NCBI GenBank assembly: GCA_964396965.1
Contig: CAYNGD010000003.1
Span: 45,390 to 109,389, forward strand
Origin: JABMRW01 sp964396965
GTDB lineage: Bacteria > Chloroflexota > Dehalococcoidia > Dehalococcoidales > BS750m-G39
Direction: 5' to 3'
DNA length: 64,000 nt
The notes beneath the pieces were generated by a model. That model saw only the letters and a list, made by a program, of their open reading frames with translations, made no database searches and was not told the origin of the DNA. This document shows, in pieces, positions 28,135 to 36,523 of this stretch (position 1 is its first letter; each line of letters starts with the position of its first letter). The position numbers and the translations under genes are program-made.

Positions 28135-28163
28135 TTGGTAAACGCTTTGTTGGGGTTAGGCTA

Positions 28164-28808
28164 TTGCCCTGGTTCTATCACATCGCCAGAGGACTGCTCA
28201 TCGGGCTGTTTAGACTGCTCACCCGCTGGGAGGTCAAAGGCATAGAGAATGTCCCCAAAGAGGGGCCGGTTCTGGTGGTGGCCAACCACCTTAATTTCAA
28301 CGACCCGCCCCTGCTCGGGGTCAGCCTGGGCAGGACAGTAATCTTTATGGCCAAGGAGGAGCTTTTCCGCTCTCCAATAATTGCCTATTTCGTCAGCGGC
28401 TTCGGTTCTTTTCCGGTGCATAGAGGCCGGCTGGACCGGCGGGCGCTGCGCCGTTCACAGCAGGTGCTGGCCGATGGTCTGGCCCTGGTTATGTTCCCCG
28501 AGGCGTCGAGGAGCCGCAGCGGCAAACTCAAGAATGCCTTGCCTGGCTCAGCCTTAATCGCCTGCCGCAGCGGTGTGCCCATACTGCCGGTGGGCATTAC
28601 CGGCACCGAGCAACTTAGAGGTATTGGCTGGCTCTTCCGTCGCCCCCGGCTGACGGTTAATATCGGCCAGCCCTTCTCGCTGCCGCCGGTGGAGGGAAGA
28701 CTGACTCGGGAGAAGCTGGCGGAGTACACCGATTTGATTATGCGACGCATCGCCGGGCTTCTGCCGACCAGATATCAGGGGGTTTATGGAAAAAGCGGTG
28801 AAGGTTGA
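28164..28808 (+). CDS. plsC: 1-acyl-sn-glycerol-3-phosphate acyltransferase
   Basis: 214 residues, TTG start at 28164 after GGGGTTAGG. It makes phosphatidic acid from lysophosphatidic acid. Motifs: NHLNFND (the HX4D catalytic motif), GSFPVHRG, FPEASRSRSGKL in place of the usual FPEGTRS, and the late strand GVPILPVGITG. An N-terminal hydrophobic segment is typical of the family. It overlaps ispH by 23 bases, so the two are probably co-transcribed; plsY for the preceding step lies at 45969. Confidence 0.9.
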   Translation: MPWFYHIARGLLIGLFRLLTRWEVKGIENVPKEGPVLVVANHLNFNDPPLLGVSLGRTVIFMAKEELFRSPIIAYFVSGFGSFPVHRGRLDRRALRRSQQVLADGLALVMFPEASRSRSGKLKNALPGSALIACRSGVPILPVGITGTEQLRGIGWLFRRPRLTVNIGQPFSLPPVEGRLTREKLAEYTDLIMRRIAGLLPTRYQGVYGKSGEG

Positions 28809-29643
28809 AAAGACCGGGGAAATAGGCTTCTGCTTCGGGGTGAGGCGGGCCATCGATATACTGGAGAAGGTGGTCGCCGAGCGCGGCGGTGTGGAGACGC
28901 TGGGGGCGGTAGTGCACAACCAGCAGGTCTTGCAGCGGCTGGCCGAGAGCGGGGTCGGGGTGGCTGAAAGCATTGACGATATCAGGGGCGACACGGTGGC
29001 CATCAGCTCTCACGGGGTGGCGCCGGAGGTCGAGGAGCAGCTCAAGGCGAGGCATATCGCCATCGTTGATACCACCTGCCCCTTCGTTAACCGTCTCCAG
29101 AACGCCGCCCGCCGGCTGGCCGAGAGCGGTTTCTTTATCGTTATCTACGGCGACGCCGGCCATACCGAGGTCAGGGGGGTGCTGGGCTGGGCCAGGGGCC
29201 GGGGTCTGGCCACCCTGGACGAGAAGGATGTTTTTAAGCTGGAGCCCATTCCCCGCCGCCTGGGGGTGCTTTCCCAGACCACTCAGATACCGGCCCATTT
29301 CATCGGGTTCGTCAAGAGGCTGATTGACGGCGCCTTTGGCCGGGACTCGGAGATGCGCATCATCGACACCATCTGCCACGACCTCAGGAAAAGGCAGGCC
29401 CAGGCGCTGGAGCTGGCGGGCCGTGTGGAGCTGATGCTGGTCATCGGGGGGAAGGGTAGCGCCAACACCAACCGCCTGGCCGAGCTGTGCTCGGCGGTTA
29501 CCGAGACGTACCTTATCGAGACGGCAGACGATGTTAACCCCGCCTGGTTTGAGGGCAGACAGAAGATAGGGGTAACCTCGGGGGCCTCTACCGCTCAAGC
29601 GACCATCGACGAAGTGCTGGCCAGGCTCAAAGAGCTGGACTAG
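28786..29643 (+). CDS. ispH: 4-hydroxy-3-methylbut-2-enyl diphosphate reductase
   Basis: 285 residues. IspH (LytB) is the last enzyme of the MEP isoprenoid pathway and makes IPP and DMAPP using an iron-sulfur cluster. The three cluster cysteines are C16 (IGFCFGVRRA), C98 (DTTCPFV) and C197 (DTICHDLRKRQ). H44 (VVHNQQV), H76 (ISSHGVAPEV) and the AGHTEVRG loop are the other active-site blocks, and GVTSGASTAQATIDEV is the C-terminal signature. The stop codon overlaps that of the convergent acyl-CoA dehydrogenase (CTAG). Confidence 0.97.
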   Translation: MEKAVKVEKTGEIGFCFGVRRAIDILEKVVAERGGVETLGAVVHNQQVLQRLAESGVGVAESIDDIRGDTVAISSHGVAPEVEEQLKARHIAIVDTTCPFVNRLQNAARRLAESGFFIVIYGDAGHTEVRGVLGWARGRGLATLDEKDVFKLEPIPRRLGVLSQTTQIPAHFIGFVKRLIDGAFGRDSEMRIIDTICHDLRKRQAQALELAGRVELMLVIGGKGSANTNRLAELCSAVTETYLIETADDVNPAWFEGRQKIGVTSGASTAQATIDEVLARLKELD

Positions 29644-30755
29644 AGGCCCATCTCCCGGGCCACCACCGCCCGGTGGAAAGCGGCATCGCCGAAGCTGACC
29701 TCGGCCGCTTTCGCCCGCCGCGTGTAGTACTGCAAGTCGTGGTCTATGGTCACGCCGATGGCCCCGTGAATCTGGTGGGCCAGGGCCATCACCCGCTGGC
29801 AGGCCTCCCCGGCCCAGGCCTTGGCGATGGCTACTTCTTTAGTACAGGGCAGCCCCTCACTGAGCATCCAGGCCGCCTGGTAGGCGGAGAGTCGGGTACC
29901 GTCGACATCGGTGGCCATGTCGGCGCAGTAGTGCTGGATAACTTGGAAGCTGCCGATGGGATGGCCGTACTGCTTTCTATCCTTGGCGTACTGAACGGTC
30001 ATTTCCAGCGCCTGCTGGATGCAGCCGGTCATCTCGCAGCACTTGCCCACCGCCGCCCGCTGGATGATTTTCTCTATCTCCGGCCAGCCCTCGTCCAGCT
30101 TGCCCAGTATGTTGTCTTTGGGCACCTTGACCTTATCGAAGACAACCTCGCAGAGCTTGTCGTTGGCGATTGTCTTTAGTACCGTGGTGCTTATCCCCGG
30201 GCCCTTGCCATCAACGATAAACAGTGTAATCCCCTTACCCATCCTGGCCGCCACCAGCAGGTAGTCGGCGACGTTAGCGTCTGGTACGAAGAGCTTGGTG
30301 CCGCTGATAACATAGCTATTGCCCTCGGCGGCGGCCTTGGTCTCGATGCCGCTTTCCTCATAGCTGGCGCTGGGCTCGGTCAGGGCTAAAGTAACTATGG
30401 TCTCGCCGCTGGAGATGCCGGGCAGGTACTTATCCTTCTGCGCATCAGTGCCTATATCGAGGATGGCGAAGCCGCTCAGGACCACCGAGGAGAAATAGGG
30501 TCCAGGCAGGCAGGCCCGCCCCATCTCCTCCAGTAATATGGCCAGGTCGAGGAAGCTCATGCCGCTGCCGCCGTATTTTTCGGGGAAGGCCAGCCCCATC
30601 CACCCCAGCTGGGCCATCTCCTTCCAGAGCTCCGGCGAGTAGCCTTGCTCGCTTTCTTCCATCTCTTTGACCGTTGTCTTGGGCAGCTTATCGGCCAGAA
30701 AGTCGCGGGCCATCGTCCTTAACATTTCCTGTTCTTCGGAGAGAGCTAGGTTCAT
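29640..30755 (-). CDS. acyl-CoA dehydrogenase (beta-type subunit)
   Basis: 371 residues. It carries out FAD-dependent oxidation of an acyl-CoA. N-terminal helices EEQEMLRTMARDFLADKLPK and GWMGLAFPEKYGGSGMSFLD, middle strands ALTEPSASYEESGIETKA, and C-terminal IQHYCADMATDVDGTRLSAY and QIHGAIGVTIDHDLQYYTRR. The end, AAEVSFGDAAFHRAVVAREM, lacks the usual YEG-NQ catalytic motif and resembles the non-catalytic partner of two-subunit enzymes known from actinobacterial steroid degradation. It follows the acyl-CoA dehydrogenase at 30784 on the same strand, which supports an alpha2-beta2 pair. The substrate is unknown. Confidence 0.85.
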   Translation of the reverse strand: MNLALSEEQEMLRTMARDFLADKLPKTTVKEMEESEQGYSPELWKEMAQLGWMGLAFPEKYGGSGMSFLDLAILLEEMGRACLPGPYFSSVVLSGFAILDIGTDAQKDKYLPGISSGETIVTLALTEPSASYEESGIETKAAAEGNSYVISGTKLFVPDANVADYLLVAARMGKGITLFIVDGKGPGISTTVLKTIANDKLCEVVFDKVKVPKDNILGKLDEGWPEIEKIIQRAAVGKCCEMTGCIQQALEMTVQYAKDRKQYGHPIGSFQVIQHYCADMATDVDGTRLSAYQAAWMLSEGLPCTKEVAIAKAWAGEACQRVMALAHQIHGAIGVTIDHDLQYYTRRAKAAEVSFGDAAFHRAVVAREMGL

Positions 30756-30783
30756 CGTTGCCTCCTAATTTAATCTGCTCAAT

Positions 30784-31956
30784 TTATTCGTTGGGTAGCT
30801 CCAGCTTTCGCAGCGCTAGTATGTTCTTGAGGACCTCCGAGGTGCCGGCCTGCAGGCTGTAGCCCTTGGAGGACAGATAGGAGTGGTAGGCCATGCCGTG
30901 CATCGGCGCCCACTTTGACTCCGGCGAAAGCTGTCCGTAGAGCCCGGCTATCTCTATGGCGGCACCGGCCAGTCGCTGCTCGAAGGCGGTGCCGTAGGCC
31001 TTGGACATGGCCGATTCCCAGTTGGGGGCCCGGCCTTCGTCCATGACCATGGCGATGCGGTACATGTGCAGCCGCCCAATCTCGAACTCTATTTTTAGCT
31101 GGGCTAGCCTGGAGCGTATCATCGGGTCTTGGGATAGTGGCTTTCCCTTTCGCTTGGTCTCTTTGGCGTATTTGATAATGGTCTCAAAGAGGGGGTAGTT
31201 GGCCATCAGGCGCTCCATGCCGCTGCGCTCGTAGTCAAGCTGGTTCAGTATCTGGTAGAAGCCCTTGTTTTTCGCGCCGATGAGCGAGGTCTTGGGGATG
31301 CGCACGTTCTCAAAGAAGACCTCGTTGAAGTGCACCCCGCCGGTGATGTCACGGATGGGGGCGATGTTAATTCCGGGCAGGTCGGTGCGGAAGAAGAACT
31401 CGCTGATGCCGCGGTGCTTGGGGGCGTCGGGGTCGGTCCGGGCCACCAGGTAGATCCAGTTCATGTGGCTGCCGCCGCTGGTCCAGGTCTTCTGCCCGTC
31501 GATAACATAAGAGTCGCCGTCCTCGGTGGCCCTGGTCTTAAGCGAGGCCAGGTCGCTGCCGGCGTCGGGCTCGCTCATCCCCAGGCCGACGTAGGCCTCG
31601 CCCTTCAGAATCATGGGCAAAAGCTCCTTCTTCTGCTGGTCAGTGCCGTAGTGGACGATGGCGCCGCCAATCTGGCGATCGGCGAACCAGTGGCAGGCGG
31701 CCGGCGCCCCGTAGCGCAGCATCTCCTCGGTCAGGATGAGCCGGTCAACGTATAAGCGCCCCTGCCCGCCGTACTCCTTGGGCCAGGTCAGGCCAATCCA
31801 GCCCTTCTTGGCCACCCGCTTGGTGAACTCCGGGTCGTGCCCCATTATCCAGGCGTCGCAGCTCGGCTCCCAGAGTCCCTGCTTTATCTCCCCCTCCAGG
31901 AAGTCGCGGACCTCCTGCCGGAACCTCTGCTGCTTCTCGCTCAGTTCAAAGTCCAT
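30784..31956 (-). CDS. acyl-CoA dehydrogenase (alpha-type subunit)
   Basis: 390 residues. FAD-dependent acyl-CoA oxidation. N-terminus DFELSEKQQRFRQEVRDFLE, GWIGLTWPKEYGGQGRLYVD, the FAD-binding VGLGMSEPDAGSDLASLKTR, YVIDGQKTWTSGGSHMNWIY, and C-terminal SSKGYSLQAGTSEVLKNILA. The sequence type is that of the larger FadE-like enzymes with a GTSE motif. It is the middle gene of an operon after the AsnC-type regulator at 31997 and before the second dehydrogenase subunit. AGAAAGG precedes the ATG. No CoA ligase or hydratase is adjacent, so the pathway is not indicated. Confidence 0.88.
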   Translation of the reverse strand: MDFELSEKQQRFRQEVRDFLEGEIKQGLWEPSCDAWIMGHDPEFTKRVAKKGWIGLTWPKEYGGQGRLYVDRLILTEEMLRYGAPAACHWFADRQIGGAIVHYGTDQQKKELLPMILKGEAYVGLGMSEPDAGSDLASLKTRATEDGDSYVIDGQKTWTSGGSHMNWIYLVARTDPDAPKHRGISEFFFRTDLPGINIAPIRDITGGVHFNEVFFENVRIPKTSLIGAKNKGFYQILNQLDYERSGMERLMANYPLFETIIKYAKETKRKGKPLSQDPMIRSRLAQLKIEFEIGRLHMYRIAMVMDEGRAPNWESAMSKAYGTAFEQRLAGAAIEIAGLYGQLSPESKWAPMHGMAYHSYLSSKGYSLQAGTSEVLKNILALRKLELPNE

Positions 31957-31996
31957 CCTTTTTTCCCTTTCTAGTCGGTCTCTTAATCTATCTTTT

Positions 31997-32236
31997 TCAG
32001 GTGCTCTTTATCGCTAGGCAGGTAACGGTGCGGGAGATACCGGCGATAGGGTGGATTCGGGCGGTGACCAGGTCGCCGATGTCGTTCAGGTTCTCCTGCT
32101 CGATGACGGCGATAATATCATAGGGCCCGGTGACGATATCGACCGATTTCACCCCCTTCAGCTTTTTCAGGGCGGTGGCTACTTCCTTGTTTCTGCCCAC
32201 CGCGGTCTCGATGAGGACGAAGGCCTTGGCTAACAT
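31997..32236 (-). CDS. stand-alone Lrp/AsnC ligand-binding (RAM) domain protein
   Basis: 79 residues from the ATG at 32236, preceded by AAGGGGGTGA; a GTG at 32245 is less likely because it overlaps that ribosome site. Only the ligand-binding ferredoxin-like domain is present (AFVLIETAVGRNKEVATALK, GVKSVDIVTGPYDIIAVIEQ, IHPIAGISRTVTC); the helix-turn-helix part of a full AsnC regulator is missing. Such stand-alone domains may bind amino acids or co-regulate with full AsnC proteins. It is the first gene of an operon with two acyl-CoA dehydrogenase genes and diverges from a third. Confidence 0.88.
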   Translation of the reverse strand: MLAKAFVLIETAVGRNKEVATALKKLKGVKSVDIVTGPYDIIAVIEQENLNDIGDLVTARIHPIAGISRTVTCLAIKST

Positions 32237-32280
32237 CGGACTCACCCCCTTCTGGCTGGCGTTAAAATGTATCCCAAAAA

Positions 32281-32309
32281 ATTGTAATGGTGGTCTGGCC
32301 CAATGTCAA
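32281..32309 (-). promoter_or_regulatory. sigma-70 promoter of the AsnC-ACAD-ACAD operon
   Basis: On the minus strand TTGACA (32304-32309), exactly 17 bases and TACAAT (32281-32286), with the RAM-domain gene 45 bases downstream. Confidence 0.7.
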
Positions 32310-32322
32310 GGCGAGGCCAGCC

Positions 32323-32352
32323 TTGCAGTGGGTATCTGGCTTGGCTTATAAT
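32323..32352 (+). promoter_or_regulatory. sigma-70 promoter of the plus-strand acyl-CoA dehydrogenase
   Basis: TTGCAG (32323-32328), 18 bases, then TATAAT (32347-32352). The -10 overlaps the first in-frame candidate start, which supports the downstream TTG at 32400. Confidence 0.6.
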
Positions 32353-32399
32353 TGGCTATTCCTTGGTTGGGCTATCACATCGGATTCAGGAGGAGTACC

Positions 32400-33557
32400 T
32401 TGGAGTATTTTTTAACTGAGCAGCAAAGGGGAATCAAGAAACTGGCGCGTACCTTTGCCGAAAGGTACATACTGCCGGTGCGGGCAGAACTGGATGAAAA
32501 GGAGGAGTTTCCCTGGGAGATTATGAAGGTTCTTGCCACTACCGACTTGTTTGGCATCTGTATTCCTGAAGAATATGGGGGATTAGGCGGTGGCGTTTTT
32601 GATCTGTGTTTGGTGGTGGAGGAGTTGAGCCGGGTGTGTAGCGGCGTGGCTGTCAGCTATGCCGCCAGTGCCCTGGGAACCTTCACCCTACTGGAGTATG
32701 GCACTGAGGAGCAGAAACGCAAATATTTACTGGATATCGCCAGTGGCAAGAAATTAGCTGCTTTTGCTCTGACTGAGGAGACCGCGGGCAGTGATGCCGG
32801 CGGCATTAAAACCACCGCTCAGCGCACTGACAAAGGTTATGTCCTTAATGGGACAAAACGGTTTATCACCAATGGCGGTGAGGCGGAGATATATACCGTC
32901 ATCGCCCTGACTGATAAGTCCAAGGGCCCGCGCGGTGCCAGCGCCTTCATCGTTGAGAAAGACACCCCCGGCTTTACCTTCGGCCGGAAGGAGAAGAAGC
33001 TGGGCATCCGCGCTTCGGCGACCAGGGAGCTATTTTTTGAAGACTGCCTGGTCCCCGCGGAGAATATACTGGGTCGAGAGGGGGTGGGGTTCATCATGAC
33101 CATGAAGCTGCTGGATAACTCCCGCCCCGGCCTGGGCGCCCAGGCGATGGGGCTGGCCCAGGGGGCTTTAGAAGCGGCCATCGACTACGCCAAGAAGCGC
33201 GTCCAGTTCGGCCACCCCATCTACGCCCAGCAGGCGGTGCAGCAGATGCTGGCCGAGATGGCGATGAGGATAGAGGCGGCGCGGGCGCTGGTCTATTCCA
33301 CCGCCCGGATGATAGACGGCGGAGCCAAGAACTTCACCAAGGAGTCGGCGATGTGCAAGGTCTTCGCCTCGGACACGGCGATGAAGGTCACCACTGATGC
33401 CATGCAAATCTTCGGCGGCGTGGGCTATATGCGCGATTACCCCATCGAGAAGATGTTCCGCGACGCCAAGATTACCCAGATATACGAGGGCTCCAACCAG
33501 GTCTTGAGGAACGAGATTGCCTTCGAGCTGAGGAAGCTCAAGGTGCTGGGGGTCTAG
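32400..33557 (+). CDS. acyl-CoA dehydrogenase
   Basis: 385 residues from the TTG at 32400, which has AGGAGG 6 bases upstream; the in-frame ATG at 32352 lies inside the predicted -10 box. This is a classic short/medium-chain type: FLTEQQRGIKKLARTFAERY, the FAD loop FALTEETAGSDAGGIKTTAQ, KRFITNGGEAEIYTVIAL, RVQFGHPIYAQQAVQ, QIFGGVGYMRDYPIEKMFRD and the C-terminal catalytic glutamate in TQIYEGSNQVLRNEIA. Electron acceptor and substrate cannot be read from the sequence. It diverges from the AsnC-ACAD-ACAD operon. Confidence 0.92.
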   Translation: MEYFLTEQQRGIKKLARTFAERYILPVRAELDEKEEFPWEIMKVLATTDLFGICIPEEYGGLGGGVFDLCLVVEELSRVCSGVAVSYAASALGTFTLLEYGTEEQKRKYLLDIASGKKLAAFALTEETAGSDAGGIKTTAQRTDKGYVLNGTKRFITNGGEAEIYTVIALTDKSKGPRGASAFIVEKDTPGFTFGRKEKKLGIRASATRELFFEDCLVPAENILGREGVGFIMTMKLLDNSRPGLGAQAMGLAQGALEAAIDYAKKRVQFGHPIYAQQAVQQMLAEMAMRIEAARALVYSTARMIDGGAKNFTKESAMCKVFASDTAMKVTTDAMQIFGGVGYMRDYPIEKMFRDAKITQIYEGSNQVLRNEIAFELRKLKVLGV

Positions 33558-33566
33558 CGGTTCAGC

Positions 33567-33597
33567 TTGACAGTGGTTGTAAAGGTCGGACTATAAT
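33567..33597 (+). promoter_or_regulatory. sigma-70 promoter of DUF177-rpmF-fabD-fabG
   Basis: TTGACA (33567-33572), a long 19-base spacer and TATAAT (33592-33597). Both hexamers are perfect, but the spacing is suboptimal. Confidence 0.55.
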
Positions 33598-33630
33598 GGA
33601 GGGCTTACCTCTGGGGGGAGGCGGGAGGCG

Positions 33631-34155
33631 ATGGAGATAAACGTAGCCCAGCTGCTCCGGGCGCCAATAGGCTCGGTGCGTGATTACGATATAGACCAGG
33701 TTATTGATGTGACCGGCGACGGCGTTAACCGCCCGGTTCAGGGCAGTGTCAGGCTGATGCGCACCAACCGCAGCATTCTGGTTAAAGGGACAGTTAATAT
33801 CGTGGTCGAGCTTAGCTGCAGCCGCTGCCTGGGCCGGTTTGAATGTCCGCTCAAGTTGAATATCGAGGATGAATATTTCCCTACCGCCGATGTCAATACC
33901 GGGGCGGCTGTGCCGGTCCCCGATGAGCCGGGCAGTTTCACCATTGACGAGAACCATATCCTTGACCTGACCGAGGCGGTGCGCCAGTACGCCCTGCTGG
34001 CGGTTCCCATGAAGCCGCTCTGCAAAGAGAGTTGTGCCGGGCTTTGCCCCGTCTGCGGCCAGAACCTCAACCAGGGGCCCTGCGGCTGCCCCTCTATAAC
34101 TACCGACCCGCGCTGGGCGGAGCTGAGCAAACTGAAAAAAGAGAAAGGAAACTAG
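33631..34155 (+). CDS. yceD: DUF177 (YceD) family protein
   Basis: 174 residues. YceD/DUF177 proteins are conserved next to rpmF and are linked to large-ribosomal-subunit or 23S RNA maturation. The N-terminal half is beta-rich (MEINVAQLLRAPIGSVRDYD). Two cysteine pairs are present, SCSRCLGRF at about 65-73 and SCAGLCPVCGQNLNQGPCGC near the C-terminus, suggesting a zinc knuckle. GGGAGG precedes the ATG. The stop is followed at once by the rpmF start, as in many bacteria. Confidence 0.88.
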   Translation: MEINVAQLLRAPIGSVRDYDIDQVIDVTGDGVNRPVQGSVRLMRTNRSILVKGTVNIVVELSCSRCLGRFECPLKLNIEDEYFPTADVNTGAAVPVPDEPGSFTIDENHILDLTEAVRQYALLAVPMKPLCKESCAGLCPVCGQNLNQGPCGCPSITTDPRWAELSKLKKEKGN

Positions 34156-34156
34156 T

Positions 34157-34357
34157 ATGGGGGCTTTACCGAAAAGAAAGTACGCCAAGGCGAGGCAGGG
34201 TAAGCGTCGGGCCCACCTGGGCATGGTGGTACCCTCGCTGGACTTGTGCCCTCAGTGCCATAGTCCCAAGCTGTCCCACCATTTTTGTCCTACCTGCGGC
34301 AGTTATGCCGGCCGTGAGGTCATCGAGGTCAAGACCAAGAAGAAGCCGGCGGCATGA
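34157..34357 (+). CDS. rpmF: 50S ribosomal protein L32
   Basis: 66 residues. The N-terminal GALPKRKYAKARQGKRRAHL is the standard L32 start, and the zinc finger is CPQC (32-35) and CPTC (45-48). The gene lies between DUF177 and fabD, a common arrangement. Four bases of its stop overlap the fabD start (ATGA). Confidence 0.95.
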   Translation: MGALPKRKYAKARQGKRRAHLGMVVPSLDLCPQCHSPKLSHHFCPTCGSYAGREVIEVKTKKKPAA

Positions 34358-35310
34358 CCGGGGGGAGTGATTTGGCCGAAGCGATAAAAACCGCCTATGT
34401 CTTCCCCGGGCAGGGTGCCCAGTCGGTGGGCATGGGCCTTGACCTCTACCAGAGCTATGATGCCGCTCAAGCCGTCTTCGAGCAGGCCGATAAAGCGCTG
34501 GGGTTTCCTATTTCAAAGTTGTGCTTCGAGGGCCCCGAGGATGAGCTGGTCAAGACGGTCAACGCCCAGCCAGCGATAGTCACTGTCAGCTTCGCCTGCC
34601 TTGAGGCCGCCCGCAGCCTTAACTCGGGCCTGCCCCCGGCCGGCTTTGTCGCTGGTCACAGCCTGGGCGAGTACACCGCGCTGGCGGCGGCGGGGGTGCT
34701 TGATTTTGCCACCACCGTCTATCTGGCCAGAGAAAGGGGAAGGCTGATGCACCAAGCGGGCCAGCTTACCCCCGGCGGTATGGTGGCTATAATCGGCCTT
34801 GATGGAGCGCCACTGGCCGAGGTCTGCCAGCAGAGCGGCGTCTGCATTGCCAACATCAACTGCCCCGGCCAGATAGTCATTAGCGGAGCTCGAGACAAAC
34901 TGGCCCAGGTGGTGGAGATGGTCAAGGAGAAGGGGGCACACCGCGCCATTCCCCTCCAGGTGAGCGGCGCCTTTCATACTGAGCTGATGCAGCCGGCGGT
35001 GGACGGCATGGCCGAGATTATGGCTACCCTTAAATTTAATAACCCCACCATACCCATTGTCGGCAATACCACCGCCCGGCCTCTTACTACCGCCGGAGCG
35101 GTTAAAGATGAGCTGCTGAACCAGCTTTGTAACTGCGTCCAGTGGCGGCGCTCGATTGAGTATATGATAAATGAAGGCGTTTCTAATTTTATTGAGATCG
35201 GGCCGGGGAGAGTTCTGGCCGGGCTTATCAAGCGGATTGACAGGAACGTTAATATTATCAATATCGGCGACGTGGAGGCGGTCAGGAATTTAGCAGAGGG
35301 GGTGGGCTGA
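34354..35310 (+). CDS. fabD: malonyl-CoA-acyl carrier protein transacylase
   Basis: 318 residues. It loads malonate from CoA onto ACP. Motifs: FPGQGAQSVGMG near residue 17, the catalytic serine S103 in GHSLGEYTALAAAG, the arginine in LARERGRLMHQ, NINCPGQIVISG and the catalytic histidine in VSGAFHTELM. The start ATG overlaps the rpmF stop by four bases; a TTG at 34372 after GGGGGGAG is the alternative. It is followed by fabG with a TGATG overlap, so rpmF-fabD-fabG is coupled. Confidence 0.96.
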   Translation: MTGGSDLAEAIKTAYVFPGQGAQSVGMGLDLYQSYDAAQAVFEQADKALGFPISKLCFEGPEDELVKTVNAQPAIVTVSFACLEAARSLNSGLPPAGFVAGHSLGEYTALAAAGVLDFATTVYLARERGRLMHQAGQLTPGGMVAIIGLDGAPLAEVCQQSGVCIANINCPGQIVISGARDKLAQVVEMVKEKGAHRAIPLQVSGAFHTELMQPAVDGMAEIMATLKFNNPTIPIVGNTTARPLTTAGAVKDELLNQLCNCVQWRRSIEYMINEGVSNFIEIGPGRVLAGLIKRIDRNVNIINIGDVEAVRNLAEGVG

Positions 35311-36044
35311 TGAACCTTAATGATAGAGTAGCCATAGTCACCGGCGCTGGCCGGGGCATCGGGCGGGCCATCGCCCTTAAGCTGGCTGGGGTGGGGGCAA
35401 CGGTAGTGGTCTCCGATATACTGGAGGAGGAGGCAAATGCGGTCGCCCGAGAAATCAAAGCAGCGGGCGGCAAGAGCCTGGCGGTAGCGGCTGATGTGAG
35501 TCTGGCATCGGATGTCGCCCGGCTGGTGGAAGAAACAGTAAAGACCTATGACCGGATTGATATTCTGGTCAACAATGCCGGCATCGCCCGCGACCAGATT
35601 CTGCTCAGGATGTCGGAGGGGGACTGGGATAGGGTCCTGGATGTTGATTTAAAGAGCGTCTTCCTCTGCACCAAGGCCGTTCTGCGCTATATGCTCAGAA
35701 CACGCTGGGGGCGGGTTATCAGCCTCTCCAGCATCGCCGGCCAGGTCGGCAACCCGGGGCAGGCCAACTACTCCGCGGCCAAGGCCGGTGTCATCGGTTT
35801 TACCCTGACGGTGGCTAGGGAGGTCGGCTCCCGCGGCATAACCGTCAACGCCATCGCCCCCGGCTTCATCGATACTGATATGACCCGACGGATAAAAGAG
35901 GAACAGCGCCAGGAGATTAAAAAGCTCATCCCCCTGGACCGCTTCGGCACCCCCGATGACGTGGCCGAGGCGGTCGCCTTTCTGGCCTCCGAGGAGGCGG
36001 GCTACATCACCGGGCAGGTGTTGAGCGTAAACGGGGGTATGTAG
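35310..36044 (+). CDS. fabG: 3-oxoacyl-[acyl-carrier-protein] reductase
   Basis: 244 residues. It reduces beta-ketoacyl-ACP with NADPH. Nucleotide motif TGAGRGIG at 11-18, NNAGIARDQILLRM near 91, catalytic serine in ISLSSIAGQVGNPGQ, and YSAAKAG with Y and K near 155. The C-terminal EEAGYITGQVLSVNGG is typical of FabG. Its ATG overlaps the fabD stop by one base. fabH and fabF are not in the window. Confidence 0.96.
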   Translation: MNLNDRVAIVTGAGRGIGRAIALKLAGVGATVVVSDILEEEANAVAREIKAAGGKSLAVAADVSLASDVARLVEETVKTYDRIDILVNNAGIARDQILLRMSEGDWDRVLDVDLKSVFLCTKAVLRYMLRTRWGRVISLSSIAGQVGNPGQANYSAAKAGVIGFTLTVAREVGSRGITVNAIAPGFIDTDMTRRIKEEQRQEIKKLIPLDRFGTPDDVAEAVAFLASEEAGYITGQVLSVNGGM

Positions 36045-36050
36045 GCCCAG

Positions 36051-36078
36051 TTGCATGACGGGCGCAAAGTGCTATAAT
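36051..36078 (+). promoter_or_regulatory. sigma-70 promoter of nusB-acpP
   Basis: TTGCAT (36051-36056), 16 bases, then TATAAT (36073-36078) preceded by TGC (36070-36072), an extended -10. Confidence 0.6.
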
Positions 36079-36101
36079 AATGTTTTTGGTGGCTTAAAGC
36101 G

Positions 36102-36512
36102 ATGGGAGTGCGGCGTAAAGCCAGGGTGGTAGCTTTACAGGTACTATACGAGTTTGACCTGGCCGGGCATGATATCGAGGCGGCTTTAACTCATCTTCTA
36201 GCCGATAGCGGGCTTTCCGGAGAAGACGCTGACTTTGCCCGGAGGCTGGTCAGTGGCGTTATCCAGAACAAGGAGCAGATTGACGGGCATATCAGGAAGT
36301 TTGCCCCGGCCTGGCCGCTGGAGCAGATATCAATCGTTGACCGGAATATCTTAAGACTTGCAATATTTGAGATTTTACTTGATAATAATGTCCCAGTGAA
36401 GGTCGCCATCAATGAGGCGGTCGAGCTGGCCAAGAAGTTTGGCAGCGATAGTTCGTCAAGGTTTGTTAACGGAGTTTTAGGCTCGGTTAGCGCACTTGCC
36501 GCTAAAAAATAG
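36102..36512 (+). CDS. nusB: transcription antitermination factor NusB
   Basis: 136 residues. NusB binds boxA RNA with S10 in rRNA antitermination. Visible are the N-terminal RRKARVVALQVLYEFDLAGH, the central LISG-type region DFARRLVSGVIQNKEQIDGH, IVDRNILRLAIFEILLDNNV and the C-terminal VKVAINEAVELAKKFGSDSS and FVNGVLG. Length is typical. A strong extended -10 promoter lies 24 bases upstream. It precedes acpP. Confidence 0.95.
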   Translation: MGVRRKARVVALQVLYEFDLAGHDIEAALTHLLADSGLSGEDADFARRLVSGVIQNKEQIDGHIRKFAPAWPLEQISIVDRNILRLAIFEILLDNNVPVKVAINEAVELAKKFGSDSSSRFVNGVLGSVSALAAKK

Positions 36513-36523
36513 GGAGGTAAAAG

